A stretch of 64,000 nucleotides of DNA from Cheiracanthium punctorium (taxonomy: Eukaryota; Arthropoda; Arachnida; Araneae; Cheiracanthiidae), in the NCBI GenBank assembly GCA_038373885.1, contig JAWZYV010016048.1:434001-498000 (forward strand), in the 5' to 3' direction. The stretch's first letter is position 1. Each line of letters opens with the position of its first letter. Under the pieces are notes generated by a model. That model saw nothing but the letters and a program-made list of their open reading frames with translations, did no database searches and was not told where the DNA came from. The translations under genes were made by a program, and so were the position numbers. This document shows positions 47,363-58,556 of this stretch, in pieces.

Positions 47363-50132
47363 CACAGTGGGAAAAACGGCAAATCTAGGTGGACATCGCT
47401 TATAACTTCTAAAGAAATAGTCAAAATCACTTGAAATTTCGTAAATATCTTTTTGAGATCCTTAACGGTATTTGGATAATCTGCGGTAGTGATCGGATAT
47501 GGGGCAGTTGCTATTGCGACCGGTCGCAATGACCACTTGAGCACCTTGCGGCTGCGTTGTATTATTCAACGAAAAATTGCGCCTTTAATATGGTTCATGA
47601 GGTTTTTTGATGCGCTGAATTGAATGAAACTACTTTCAAAGCTCTATCTATAATCCTTAATGTTATATAAGAACAATTCAATGGCAAAAATTGAAAAACA
47701 ACTAATAGTTTGTTCATTTACAAAATTAACATATGTTCTAAATAAACAACATAGATTACTAAAATATAAACGCAGAATACTTTATAAATAAATAATATAA
47801 AATGAACGAAGATTGTTCATATATCTTTAAACTTAAAATCATAAAACAAAAAAAAATCAAAATTATAGGTATCGACTACCGACAATTTTGTTCCTTTTAT
47901 AGAAATTTGTAAGAATCATGGCTCTGATAGCAGAGCTAACAATTCATCTGTTAAACAATTATTTTTATGAGAAGATTGGAACAAAGCACTACCAACTTCA
48001 TTAGCCAAAGTTGAAATGTATAGATCAGATGAATTAGGAAGGGTGTAGAACAAGTATTCCATCGTACTTTTTCTATTGATTTTTCTCTTGTTTTCTCCCC
48101 TAAATTGTCTCGGATCCACTTTTCTCGCTGCCATAGCTTTTGCGGACATCAAAACAATCGCTATTGAACATCAATCAATGATTTCATGTGCGTGGATTAG
48201 CAGCTTATGTACACTTGCTGGCATTGGGTACCAGTTATACAGGATACATATAGTTCTGCAGTCTGAATCTTGTATTTTGATAAATGCTCTGCATTAATGG
48301 CGAATCCGCTAGAAATAGCCCGAAGAATAATGTAGAATCTTTTCAGAAGTTCTTCGTTTATTCCAGTTACGGTTGCAACAAGATTCTTCAAAGAAAAAAG
48401 CTGCTGTGTTCCCCTCATTAGTTGACCCAACACCCTTTTTCACAACATCAATAAGCAATCCCATTTTTCCCCCCGCAAGCAATTCCATTTTTGTATCTCT
48501 ACTTTACTCTTCGTTTTATGGAAAATTTCCATATCAGTTGTATCTTTTTTGTAAATCCGCGATTTCTGTATTTTTAAACGATACGAAATACTTAAAAGAA
48601 ACAGGAGACAGCGAATGTAGGCGTGAAGTGAAGAAACTCCGAAGTTGTATTGTGTTGCATCTATCGGCCGACTAAATATTGATGAAAGATTATTCATTGA
48701 CTTTGGAGTATCACCGCATATGTTGTACGTTTGAACTGATTTTCCTGTACATGCACTTATGGTTTTTCCGTCAAACATAGTCATCTGAAGGTGATAGTGT
48801 ATTCTATGAGTGGAGTTTTCCTTATCTACATGAATCAATGTGGGCTGAAAATCCTCTATTTGAAATTCAATAGCTGAAATTTCCCTTCGCGTCTGAAGGG
48901 TGGTTTTCTCAAAGGCAATTTTAATTGGTCTACAAAACCGAGGTGATGACGATTTTCTGTGGTGGCAAATTACTTTGTAGTCGCTATTTGTTTTTAGTTG
49001 CAGAGGCACAAGACAAGTGGAATAGAGATCTGAATCGCTGAGGTAGAAACTCCGCCTGTGCCTTTCTCTTCCAGATTCTCGTCTTTTTGAGGGTTTAACT
49101 GAATCTGTACATCTTCTATATACCGCTGTTTATAATTGGAATGCCTGGAACTTCATATCAACCCCATTTACCATACAAGGTTAAGTCGGAAGGCACAGCA
49201 TTGCTCTTCAGGACATCTTCTAAATCAAAGCTAACCCTTGACTGGTATGGTCCAAAAGACCTTACAAAGTGACTTGAACTGCTGTTTCTGTGAGAGTTAT
49301 AGATTCAGCAGTTGGATAGCCTTCCTTTTTTGCCTCCAAAACTGAGGGGTAAGAAGGATATCTCGGCGGCGAATAAACTGGAGTCTTGTTGGGATAGTAA
49401 TATTTTTTTTCTATATTATTAGTACAATATTACATTATATTATTAATAATACTGCGATAAATTTATTTATAATTTTCAGTGAAGAGGCTGTGCTAACACA
49501 TATAGTATAGTAATATAGCCTCGTTTCAGCTAGTCTCGCTCTCAGATATTCCCTAGACTGCTTTCCAAACTTTTTTCAAGAGCAACGGAACTCGACTACG
49601 CAAGACAGTCTCCCTGAAAAAATGCGATCTCTTAGCCGTACGGCTCTAGACGGTTGTAAATCCAACTTTTACGTATTCAGTAGATGCTACTCTTCAAAAT
49701 CATATCACTTGGAAGACGGAGGAACACGGAGAAAAAAGTAGCACCTTTCTAAAACTTAAGATTTATGATAATTTTGCGCGTAACTTGTCGTTAATGCACT
49801 CCAGAATATAATACGTTTGAAAATATTTTAACTGACTAAATATGTTAAATATGCTTCTGTTAAGTGCATTAAGAAAGAAGAAATGTAATATTGTCATTTT
49901 CATAGCCGTTGGAACAATATTACAAACGGTCTAATCTTTGGACAAAACTGAGACTCGCTGTTGCGTTGGAAAGAGTGATATGTTTTACCACATATTAATA
50001 TATCAAATCCCATTCTAAATGCAGATTCTATCTGTTCAACTATCCTGGATGACAGTATGAAGTCGATAAGTCAATCTTTTGACATGAAATTTTTCCTAAA
50101 TGTCCACCTAGATTGGCCGTTTTCCCACTGTG
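47363..50132 (-). mobile_element. Transib (RAG1-like) DNA transposon with CACAGTG ends
   Basis: Left end CACAGTGGGAAAAACGGC (47363 on) and right end GCCGTTTTCCCACTGTG (to 50132) are inverted copies over about 34 bases, with one indel and one mismatch, through AATCTAGGTGGACAT. Both sides carry a perfect GC-rich 5-bp duplication CGCCG (47358-47362, 50133-50137). CACWRTG heptamers with 5-bp GC-rich duplications are the hallmark of Transib elements and of RAG cleavage. The interior holds a decayed Transib transposase on the minus strand. 2770 bp. Confidence 0.93.
47916..49420 (-). pseudogene. Transib transposase remnant (RAG1 core relative)
   Basis: Minus-strand fragments in order: SYPSVLEAKKEGYP and ESITLTETAVQVT (49,400-49,290), SNYKQRY just after a GAT that sits where the first catalytic Asp is expected (49157-49159), SDSDLYST-LVPLQLK, RFCRPIKIAFEK, TMFDGKTISA with the likely second Asp, SVQTYNICGDTPKSMNN, NFGVSSLHAYIR, ELLKRFYIILRAISSGFAIN, and AKAMAARKVDPRQFR. 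In the family the last motif reads with a Glu (the third catalytic residue, RAG1 E962 equivalent); here it appears to be Ala. One CxxC zinc Cys also appears to be Tyr. Frameshifts near 48436 and 48170 break the gene. The natural stop is the TGA at 47916. Dead copy. Confidence 0.87.
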
Positions 50133-50239
50133 CGCCGCCTCGGGATCCCCTCAAATACTTCCGCTGTTGTTGTTTCTTATACACTCTGGCATTCGCGAAG
50201 CGATGTCAGATCCTCTTGATAGGATGGCGATGGGCGAAA

Positions 50240-50545
50240 GGGGACGGCTTCCATTTTAATGAACCCCCAGTGATAGAAAGTTCTACTACCTTGGGGTCTC
50301 CTAAATTTGAACCAGAATTCCAGATGAAACGCATAGAACCTGAAATCACCCCTATAGGTATCGTTTGAACGTGCAACAGAACGCGAACAGATTTTACGTG
50401 CACCAGCTCACATTAGCGTTAACGATTCCACAGCAGCCCCTCGGAGAGAGGTTTTGTCCCTCCCAAGCACTGGCCAAGCCTGTGCTGCTCTACTTTCTGT
50501 GTTCTGCTGGGAATTGAGCTTAGCAGCTAAGCCACAGGGACAAAT
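50240..50545 (-). mobile_element. SINE-like repeat, family C copy 2
   Basis: Minus-strand head TGGCTTAGCTGCTAAGC (50518-50534), then CAGTGCTTGGGAGGGAC, GAGCTGGTGCACGTAAA, AAACGATACC and GGAGACCCCAAGG, parallel to 43590-43885. The two copies differ by many substitutions, so the family is not very young. Overlapping frames at 50057-50403 and 50454 are not genes. Confidence 0.68.
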
Positions 50546-51044
50546 GAATACTTCTTGCTATCTAAAGACAGGTCAAGATATATTCAATAGAATAATTGTT
50601 TTTCTTTTTTTCATGTATTACCTCTTTGAATACAAGAAATTGCGATATATCTCAAAATAATTAATATACCAGAAAATTATGTTCATTTATAAAGAATAAT
50701 AAAATAGTACATTTCCCATGAATAATATCATATCCGTCGCTAGTTACCAACTTTTGCCAACATTATGCCAATTCGTAATTATTGATTTGGAAAATCAAAT
50801 AGTCTGTAGATTCGAACTTGAGCAGTGCTTGACTATCAACATTGCCATCTTTTTCAGTTAAAATTTTCTTGTAAATAATTTTTCCAATAAAAGCAACGAG
50901 TTAAAACTAAAGTATTCTAGGCCAGGGAAGAACAGAGATTGTAGAATTTGACTATACATATGAGAGGGGTCTTTCATCATATGCCTCAATACAAATGGAG
51001 TGATAAGGACGGACTCTAACAATAAATCATCAAAATAGAATATA
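50546..51044. other. AT-rich stretch without recognised features
   Basis: No gene or repeat supported. Confidence 0.4.
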
Positions 51045-51046
51045 TA

Positions 51047-52405
51047 CAGTCATGTGCAAAAGTTTAAGAACAATAGCTGTTTTCCTGTATTTTAACAGAA
51101 TACATCATTTTCGCTCGTGATTGCGTCATCACGAGCGAGCATGACGCCATTTGTCATGCATTGATTGCATCAGACACTTTCTACTGCTATAAACAAACGT
51201 ACCTTTCTCGTTAATCAGTAGTTCGTTATTGGATTTTGCGTACACAGTGCTAATGCATGATTGTTGCAATGGGTAAAAAATCTTCACTTACTGTTGAAAA
51301 ACGGGCAAAAATAGTGGCCCTGCATGAAGTTGGCTTTTCTGAACGTGAAATAAGTTTGAAGTTAAATTTCAGAAGACAGGTGTGCATCAATGTATCAGTA
51401 AATTCAAAATTTTGGGAAATTATACGGATCTTAAGAAAAGTGGTCGCCGAAGAAAAACTAGTGCACGTGATGATTATGCGATAAGAAGGATGGTCACTGG
51501 ATCTCCCACAACCTCCTGCAATAAAATTTGAGATGCTGTGGCTGCAAAGGGCACTAACGTCAGTTCGAGTACTATTTCAAGACGTTATACTAAAGATTTT
51601 GATTTATTATCCTACAAGCCTGCAAGGAAACATTGACTTACTCAAAGTATGAAAAGGAAACGACTGACTTTCGTCAGACAATATCAGAATTGGACCGAAC
51701 AACAGTGGAGTGCAGTGTTATTTTCCGATGAGTGAAGTGTGCAGCAATTTCCTTCACGTGGTAAATGTATTCGCCGTCCATTTGTAAAAAGATATGATGG
51801 CAGATATACAATTCCAACAATGATACGCCCTCCAAGACAGATGATATGGGGTGTATTGTCTGCGTCTGGTACTGCTGCTCTGTATTTCCTGCCACCTAAA
51901 ACCGCGATGGACGGCAGTCGGTACCTTAATTTGTTACGTGACAATTTGGAGCTTTACATGGATGTTCACGGATGTTCAATTTTCATGCATGATGGGGCTC
52001 CGTGTCAGTGGGCAAGGATTGCTAAGAATTCTCTGACGGGCTACTCAAATCCAAGTGCTTGATTGTCTAGGTAACAGCCCAGATGTGAATCTCATAGAGA
52101 ATCTGTCGTATATTGTGAAAAATAAAGACGCAGGGAAGCTAACATCCAGTGCTACAGAACTTGTTGAAGTAATAAAGCATGTGTGGTGTACAAGAGATTT
52201 TTCAAGCTTACTGCCATTCTCTTATTTATAGCATGCCTAAAAGGATTGCAGCAAAGATAAAAAATAAAGAAGGCCCGACAAAATACTGACTATACTTTAA
52301 TAACCTTGTAAGTCTATTTTTTTCATTTGAAACAGATGTTTTTGTTTCGGAATTCCATTAAATCTGACTTTTCTATGTGTGGTCACAAACCTTTTCACAC
52401 GACTG
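51047..52405 (+). mobile_element. Tc1-like transposon
   Basis: Left end CAGTCATGTGCAAAAGTTTA and right end AACCTTTTCACACGACTG are inverted copies, with TA on both sides (51045-51046, 52406-52407). Length 1359 bp. A Tc1-family transposase remnant is on the plus strand between 51269 and 52289. Confidence 0.9.
51269..52289 (+). pseudogene. Tc1-like transposase, several frameshifts
   Basis: The ATG at 51269 starts MGKKSSLTVEKRAKIVALHE, then GFSEREISLKL (first HTH). After a frameshift come GRRRKTSARDD, STISRRYTKDFDL and TEQQWSAVLFSDE with the first catalytic Asp followed directly by a stop. MIWGVLSASGTAALYFL follows, then SIFMHDGAPCQ (second Asp) and, frame-shifted, NSPDVNLIENL (third, Glu). The C-terminus MPKRIAAKIKNKEGPTKY ends at the TGA at 52287. 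Length and order fit Tc1 transposases of about 340 residues. All three acidic residues remain, but the frame is broken in at least four places. Confidence 0.9.
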
Positions 52406-52407
52406 TA

Positions 52408-53697
52408 AAATCGAACTGAGAAAAAGGATACTGAGGAAGAAGCCTTGAGTTATACTGAGTTTTCCATTTACAGAGGACTTTGAATGAATTCCAATAATGC
52501 AATTATTATCACACTGTGCTTTTATACTACTAGTCAGGAGTTTAAGCTGGGCAAAATTTTTATCCCTTGAGTGAGTTGGTAAAATGAAGAACGAGCTGAG
52601 ACCTAAGCGTCAAGTTGAATATACAAGAGCATATGTTTCCACCTCAGGGCCCATGGTCACGAACGTATGGATGTGCAAGGCAGGCCTGGGTCTTACGTGG
52701 GCTTTGCGCCAATGCTTAGTTTAGTTTAGATGATTTTGATTAGTGTCTAAGTTAGAATTAGTTTAATGAGAGAGCGGTAGAGCGGTACGGTAAGAGGTAT
52801 TTAAGATTTGGCAAAAGTCATGGTTTGTTTCTTCCGGTTAGACTTAGGACGGTTTGAAGTAAAAATGTGTGCTAAATTTTACCCTTCACTATATAATCAA
52901 ACAAAGAAGGTTCCGAACTTTTAATAAAATTGAGGGCTGGATTATGTCGCAAATGTTGATTAAAAAAATGAATAAATTTGTGCTTGGGTAAGTGTTTAAT
53001 ATTTGAGTATACATTTAAGGGTTGAAACATTGATATTTATTATATATATATCTTATCATATCCACCCTGATGTGTCGAAAAGTAAGTTTGTAGTTCTTTA
53101 CACTGTTTTCATGATAAGACCATGCATGCAAGGCCTCAAATGTAGACGAAATTCTTTAAATAAACAATGGACAAGCTGAAGCTGAAACCGTGAAAAGATG
53201 TTTAAATGGATTTCTGCATTGCAGAAAATGTGAAAAAAAAAGTTATGCATGACACAAAAACTGAATTAGTTCAACTGATTTCATATTTTTTGATATTTTT
53301 AAAAAGGAGTAAGCGTTGTTACACCAATACTCAGGTTGAAAAAACTAGTTGCAATAAAAAGTTAAAGACTTAAGCTCTCGAAATAAACTATTTTATTGAG
53401 ACGTCAGTTTAAATTAAGCATAGTACATAACGCAGTTGGGTGGTTCGCCAGCGTTGTAAAGAATTATGTCTGTATTTTACAATCCACAACTGGTGAAGTG
53501 AGTGCGAAAATTCAGATGCCAACAGGTCTTCACATTGGCAGGAACATTCACTAAGCCGAGATAACCAACGCCAATTACAAATTTAGAATAAATTTAGACC
53601 AATGAAGTTAAAGTAAACAAGCAGCGACTGGATAATCTTGAAAGCCGGTGCAAGGTATCAGAAGTAATTGAAATAAATTATGCCAAATTTGTAGGCA
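52408..53697. other. stretch without recognised genes
   Basis: A GC-richer patch around 52640-52800 (GGGCCCATGGTCACGAACG, GCAAGGCAGGCCTGGGTC) might be an old SINE, but I could not find both promoter boxes. A short TA run lies near 53039. Confidence 0.35.
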
Positions 53698-53698
53698 A

Positions 53699-53728
53699 CA
53701 GTGGGGGGTGAGAAACACCCCCCACTGT
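53699..53728. repeat. GC-rich perfect hairpin
   Basis: CAGTGGGGGGTG and CACCCCCCACTG form a 12-13 bp stem around AGAAA in otherwise AT-rich DNA. Confidence 0.85.
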
Positions 53729-54146
53729 CAGTTATAAATTACAAACTAACAAAATAAAATCTGTTTTTAGTCTAAGAGGTGCCTTCGAGACTGAAATAAA
53801 TAACTCAAAACAGGCTTTTGCGGGAAAATGCGAAATACAAATTTTGAAAGTCGAAGTAAGAAAAAGCGAAGACAGAAACAAAAGTTAAAAGGTTTGATTT
53901 AAAATAGATTAAATTTAAGAAAATGAAAAAAATGATAGTGATATTAAATGTATGATCTACATCACAATATCAGAATGTTATAAATAATTTAAATTGTAAA
54001 CGCCTTGCAATGAACACTGGAATGAAATTGACCATATGTTACGTCAGAGCCGTTTGGAAGTTTAAAATACGAAATTTTCATAACCTTTCAACAATGTTTC
54101 AAGTAGAGCTTAAGTTTTAGTATATAATTGTGCCACGAAAGCTTGA

Positions 54147-55030
54147 TCCGCGGATACGGATATGAAAACGAATCATTTTATTTCTCATATCTGTGAATGC
54201 GATATGAAACTGATCATTTGTATCTCATATAAGCGGATACGGATACGGATCTTTTTGTTTGGATATTACTTTGAAGAATACGTTATGTTGAAGCGGTCAT
54301 TTCATTCACAATGCGTGTAATATTTTGCCCACTGATAACTTTCAAATCTTGTGTAGTGCATGGGTGAGAAAAATATTTTAGTGGTTAAAATCACATTTTT
54401 AAAAATGTTAACATAATTTTTTGTGTATATTATATGCTACTATCAAGCCAAGTAGGTCTTAAAATCTACAGAACTTCTTGTTATATCTTATAAACATAGA
54501 TTTTGTTGAGATTTTGTTACATAAATACAATGTAACCACTATGTCTTTAAGTCGAAGGGACATAGAAAAAATCGATATATCAAGTTTTGGATATTAAAAG
54601 GTGAAGTAAAAGGAGATCGGTTTATGATGGAAAACACATTTTTCGAGGTATGGAGGTTTTCGAGATGTCAGGGTTCGAGACATCCAGGTTACTTCGTACA
54701 ACTACTTCGTGAGATACTTAAAAATCTCTAGGATGTCTTTTCATAAGCTGTATTAGACACTGTAATAATCGATAAACCTAAGCCAGCTAAGAAACTTTAC
54801 AAGAAAATGTATCGAGATGTGTGGGAGTTCTCTTGTACTATAACATTAAAAACCACTGTCAATTATGTGTAAATACCATTGGCGTAACTAAGTAGGTGGG
54901 GGCTAATCCCTCCCTAGAAAGATTTTAGCTTCGGGTGATTTCTAATCCGGATACTTTCTTTTCGATCAGACGGATGCGGATATGGTACAGATCTTTTTTC
55001 TTAGAATATCCGCGGATACGGATATTCAGT
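54147..55030. repeat. region bounded by GCGGATACGGATA motifs
   Basis: CCGCGGATACGGATATG at about 54149 and CCGCGGATACGGATATT at about 55008 frame the region. Further copies of GCGGATACGGAT lie near 54233, and the inverted ATCCGGAT/ATCCGC near 54945-54990. Such subterminal clusters occur in some hAT non-autonomous elements, but I found no definite ends or duplication. Confidence 0.4.
54532..54692. mobile_element. pogo/Tigger-like MITE
   Basis: GTAACCACTATGTCTTTAAG on the left and GGGTTCGAGACATCCAGGTT then AC on the right are imperfect inverted copies. CGAGATGTCAGGGTTCGAGAC is typical of Tigger-type ends. About 161 bp, non-coding. Confidence 0.5.
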
Positions 55031-55108
55031 CTCTATTTCTAAGTTCAACCCTTCACAACCTTTCACGACTGGGTGGACAGTAGTTTAACATTTTGAGGCT
55101 AACCCTTT

Positions 55109-55357
55109 CCCAATGCTGAAAAAGGGCAGCCGTAGCCATCGCTCGACTTAACTACCAGCAAGATGGCGGGCGATCGAAACGTTCATCGCGCGCCACAGAT
55201 CTAGAGATCCTTTTTTTGAAGCAGCTGGCTGTGCCGGACACAGCCAGCTGTCTCGTCACGCATGCTAGCCAGCACGCGATGAACGTTTCGATCGTCCGCC
55301 ATCTTGCTGGTAGTTAAGTCGAGCGATGGCAACGGCTGCCCTTTTTTCAGCATTGGG
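55109..55357. repeat. GC-rich inverted repeat, about 82-bp arms
   Basis: Arms 55109-55190 and 55275-55357 match in reverse with a few differences (CCCAATGCTGAAAAAGGGCA, GCTCGACTTAACTACCAGCA, AAGATGGCGGGCGATCG). The spacer contains a second perfect palindrome (CAGCTGGCTGTG...CACAGCCAGCTG, 55222-55250). The arms hold an inverted pair of AAGATGGCGG motifs. A 62-codon minus frame across it is incidental. Confidence 0.93.
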
Positions 55358-57198
55358 CAATTTATCCAGCTGTTCTCGCATTCTTCCACTGTTTAGCAGA
55401 TGTCAGTGCTGTTAAAAATAATCTTGGCAATTCTTTTGCGGGAAATGACGTGCTAAAAAGTAAAGGATTCTCGTGGAGTTATGTCACCCTCAACTATTTT
55501 TATAGAAATCAAATCTATTCTTCGTGACTGGCAACAGTCAAAACATCAGAGTTTGGTGTTCCCAGAACGGGAACACTGCGCCTTACAGAAATGCAACGAG
55601 CTAAGTTGAAAGTTTAAAACAAAATTTCACACATCACATTTAATAAAGTTTACAAAAACCCTTATAAAGAAGTTTCCATTCTTTGAAATCTCTCCAAGAA
55701 AAAAGAAAATGGATTTATCACAAAAGCGTATCTTTCGAAATGCATCCATTTTTACGAGTAAAAATGAAAACAATGATAGAACACGTACGTAGTGTGAAAA
55801 ATGTCCATAAATAATATTTATGGTTCTTTATGAAAAAAGAAACACTGTGATTTTTTAAAGCTTGATGTATAAAAATTTCACGCTAATCCAATGAGAAAAT
55901 AATATATTATAAGGACATCTATTTATGTATTTCTTCATTATTACAAAGTATAACACAACTAACAATATCAAATAAATTTTTATTTACTTTAGAATAATGA
56001 TTTTTTATACAGTTGAAATAAGATAATTTTTAATGTTTTTTTATTATTTTTTATACTGGAGTTTGTTTAAAAAGAGTAACTAGAAATGCACAGCAACAGT
56101 TTATGAGTATATAAGTATCACTTCTCAAAACTGCCTACCTTCTGAAATAATTAATTCAGTGTCTTTTAATTACAGATATGAAAAAAAATTAAAATACGTT
56201 GTAAATAATAAATAGATAAGACTGAAAAACATAAAGTGAATCTTTTTTATGAACTTTTATATTTAATTAATAAATAATTATTTTAAGCAGTCTTTTTGTT
56301 CGAATAAAAAGCATTTTTAGTAGGCTTATTTTTTAATTTCTTCTACAGATACAAATAGTATTAAAACTGTATGAAGAAAAAAATAAGTTATGCTTTACAG
56401 CAAAGGAATTTTTATTTAACATATTTTGAAAACAAACAAATAGTCTTTTGCTAGTATTAAATAGGAATTGGATGAGTTCACAATGGTTTTACAGCTCCCT
56501 TTATTAAATATAAATTAAAAGTAGACACTTATTAGCTGAATGTACATATTCATTGATACACAAATATTATGATCCATGTAAAAATAAAGTGTAGTATTTT
56601 AGTTTTAAAATAGATTTTCGGAGTAAGATTACTTTGTGTTATAGCTTGAAAGTATTTCTGAGAGAATTTCCAAGAGACACAAAAAACATAATGTTTCCGC
56701 ATGATAATTTCAATTAGACTAACACTTACAATTTTGAAATCTATTATTAATTTATATTTAAAAGCATATAACCTCTTAAAACATATTTTATTTCTGATCA
56801 CTCCTCAGAGGAAAGTTTTATTATAAATCTACATCTTCCTAAACTAGCAATATCCCTTAATGTGCATAAAGCATTATCATAATATGCAGTTCAATTTCTT
56901 AGATAAGTGCATTTTAAATTATCGGCAGACTATTTGATCCAAGCTTCATAAGTTTAACAGAGATTCAAGAATTGTTAGTGGACACTAACTAATTTTTTAA
57001 AGAGCTAAAATAATTTTACATTTTCATCTTCATGTTCTCCCTTTTCTTTTCTTTTTTTTTTTTTTTTGGTTGTTGTTGTTGACCAGCAAGACTCTTGTGC
57101 CGTACCTACCAGTTCCTTTGTATAAAATTTGCACTCCAACACAATCCATATTATGTCTATTTCTGATCCAACTCATCCATAATACATCCATGTCTATA
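55358..57198. other. AT-rich stretch without recognised genes
   Basis: Frames such as the 83-codon one ending at 56550 have no motif. A T-rich tract with GTTGTTGTTGTTG lies at 57040-57080. Confidence 0.4.
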
Positions 57199-57206
57199 CA
57201 TAGACA

Positions 57207-58548
57207 GGGGATTCTTCGGTTACCGGGTGTCGTCGCCAAGCGGTGATGAGTCGCCAAACTTGGAGTTTGGTCGAAAGTTTGTTTACTTTAGCGTTAGAGT
57301 CAGATGTCTGTTGTAACCTGTGTAGATTGAGTTGAGGTGTTGGATGATGCTGTATTTTGATGAAAATACGCTCGGTGGGTTCATTAAACGATACCAGGAT
57401 GTTTGGTAAAGGAATTTTGTGATTGGTTTAGGCAATTTAACTGTAATCGGTAAACCGAAAAGCAGGTGAATTTGAATTCGATGTGTGAGTTCTTGTTTGG
57501 TGTTTGTTGAGTTATTTACGGGGAATACAAGATGTATTTGGAAATGTGTTGTGTTATTTGAAGTGTAGTGAATATTATGTTGTTGTTTAAAAAGGAAGTG
57601 TGTGTTTATTTGAAGGAGGGCGTGATTATAATGTTAAATAAAAGGAAGTGTTTTGGTGTTATGTTATTAGCTGATGTGTTATGGATATTTTTGAAGAGTT
57701 TCTTAAAATAAAGGTAAGTGTTTTTTTTTAAAAGAATTTTTGCAATTGCTTAAGGTTTTCAATGTGAATTGTAAATCGATATTTGATGTTGTTATGTTTT
57801 CATATAGTGACTTTATATGAGGTGTATAACTAGGTTATTTAATGCACCGATGTTGTTTTGAGTTGAAAACGGGCCAGTGTTTGACCAGTTTACATAGCTG
57901 TACAACTAGGTTGCTGAATCCACTGAGGTTTTTTTAGTTAAAAACGGACCACTGGTTGCCTAGTTTACATAGCTGTACAACTAGGTTGGTGAATCCACTG
58001 GGGTTTTTTTAGTTAAAAACGGACCACTGGTTGCCGAGTTTACATAGCTGTACAACTAGGTTTCTGAATCCACTGAGGTTTTTTTAGTTAAAAACGGTCC
58101 ACTGGTTGCATAGTTTACATAGCTGTACAACTAGGTTGCTGAATCCACTGAGGTTTTTTTAGTTAAAAAGGGTCCACTGGTTGCATAGTTTACATAGCTG
58201 TAGAACTAGATTGCTGAATATTCTGAAATGTTTTTAGTTAAAAGTGGTTTACTGTTTGCTCATTTTTAATTGCCTGTTACTGAATTTGCTGACAATTTTT
58301 AGTGTTAAGTATGGATGGCGTATTTTGTTGTATTGTTTTTTTTTAAGTGGAATATCTGTGGAATTTTAATGTGTTAAAGTAATTTGTATTTCCTGACAGT
58401 GCTCAACATGTTGTATTATTTTATCGTATTCTAAAATGGTGTTTCACACGTGAAAAATTTGGCGACAAAAAAAAGCGCCAAGTAGCGGGTGTTGGCGAGA
58501 AAAAAAAGTCGCCAAAAATAGCCGACACCCGCTAACCGAATAATTCCC
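57207..58548. mobile_element. Merlin-like non-autonomous element with minisatellite
   Basis: Left GGGGATTCTTCGGTTACCGG and right CCGCTAACCGAATAATTCCC are inverted copies continuing through GGGTGTCG. They are flanked by a perfect 8-bp duplication CATAGACA (57199-57206, 58549-58556). GG-starting ends with 8-9 bp duplications fit Merlin, though other superfamilies with 8-bp duplications remain possible. The interior is non-coding, with GTCGCCAA motifs near both ends and a 75-bp tandem array. Confidence 0.85.
57856..58262. repeat. 75-bp minisatellite, about five units
   Basis: TTTACATAGCTG starts at 57889, 57964, 58039, 58114 and 58189, exactly 75 apart. The unit reads through TACAACTAGGTTGCTGAATC, CACTGAGG, TTTTTTTAGTTAAAAACGG and CCACTGGTTGC. 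The middle units are nearly identical and the outer ones decayed, as in minisatellites that grow from the centre. All frames contain stops. Confidence 0.97.
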
Positions 58549-58556
58549 CATAGACA

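Noticed and set aside
50057..50403. Overlapping plus and minus frames of 65-103 codons
   Set aside because: They span the right end of the Transib element and the start of a SINE-like repeat, so cannot be one gene.
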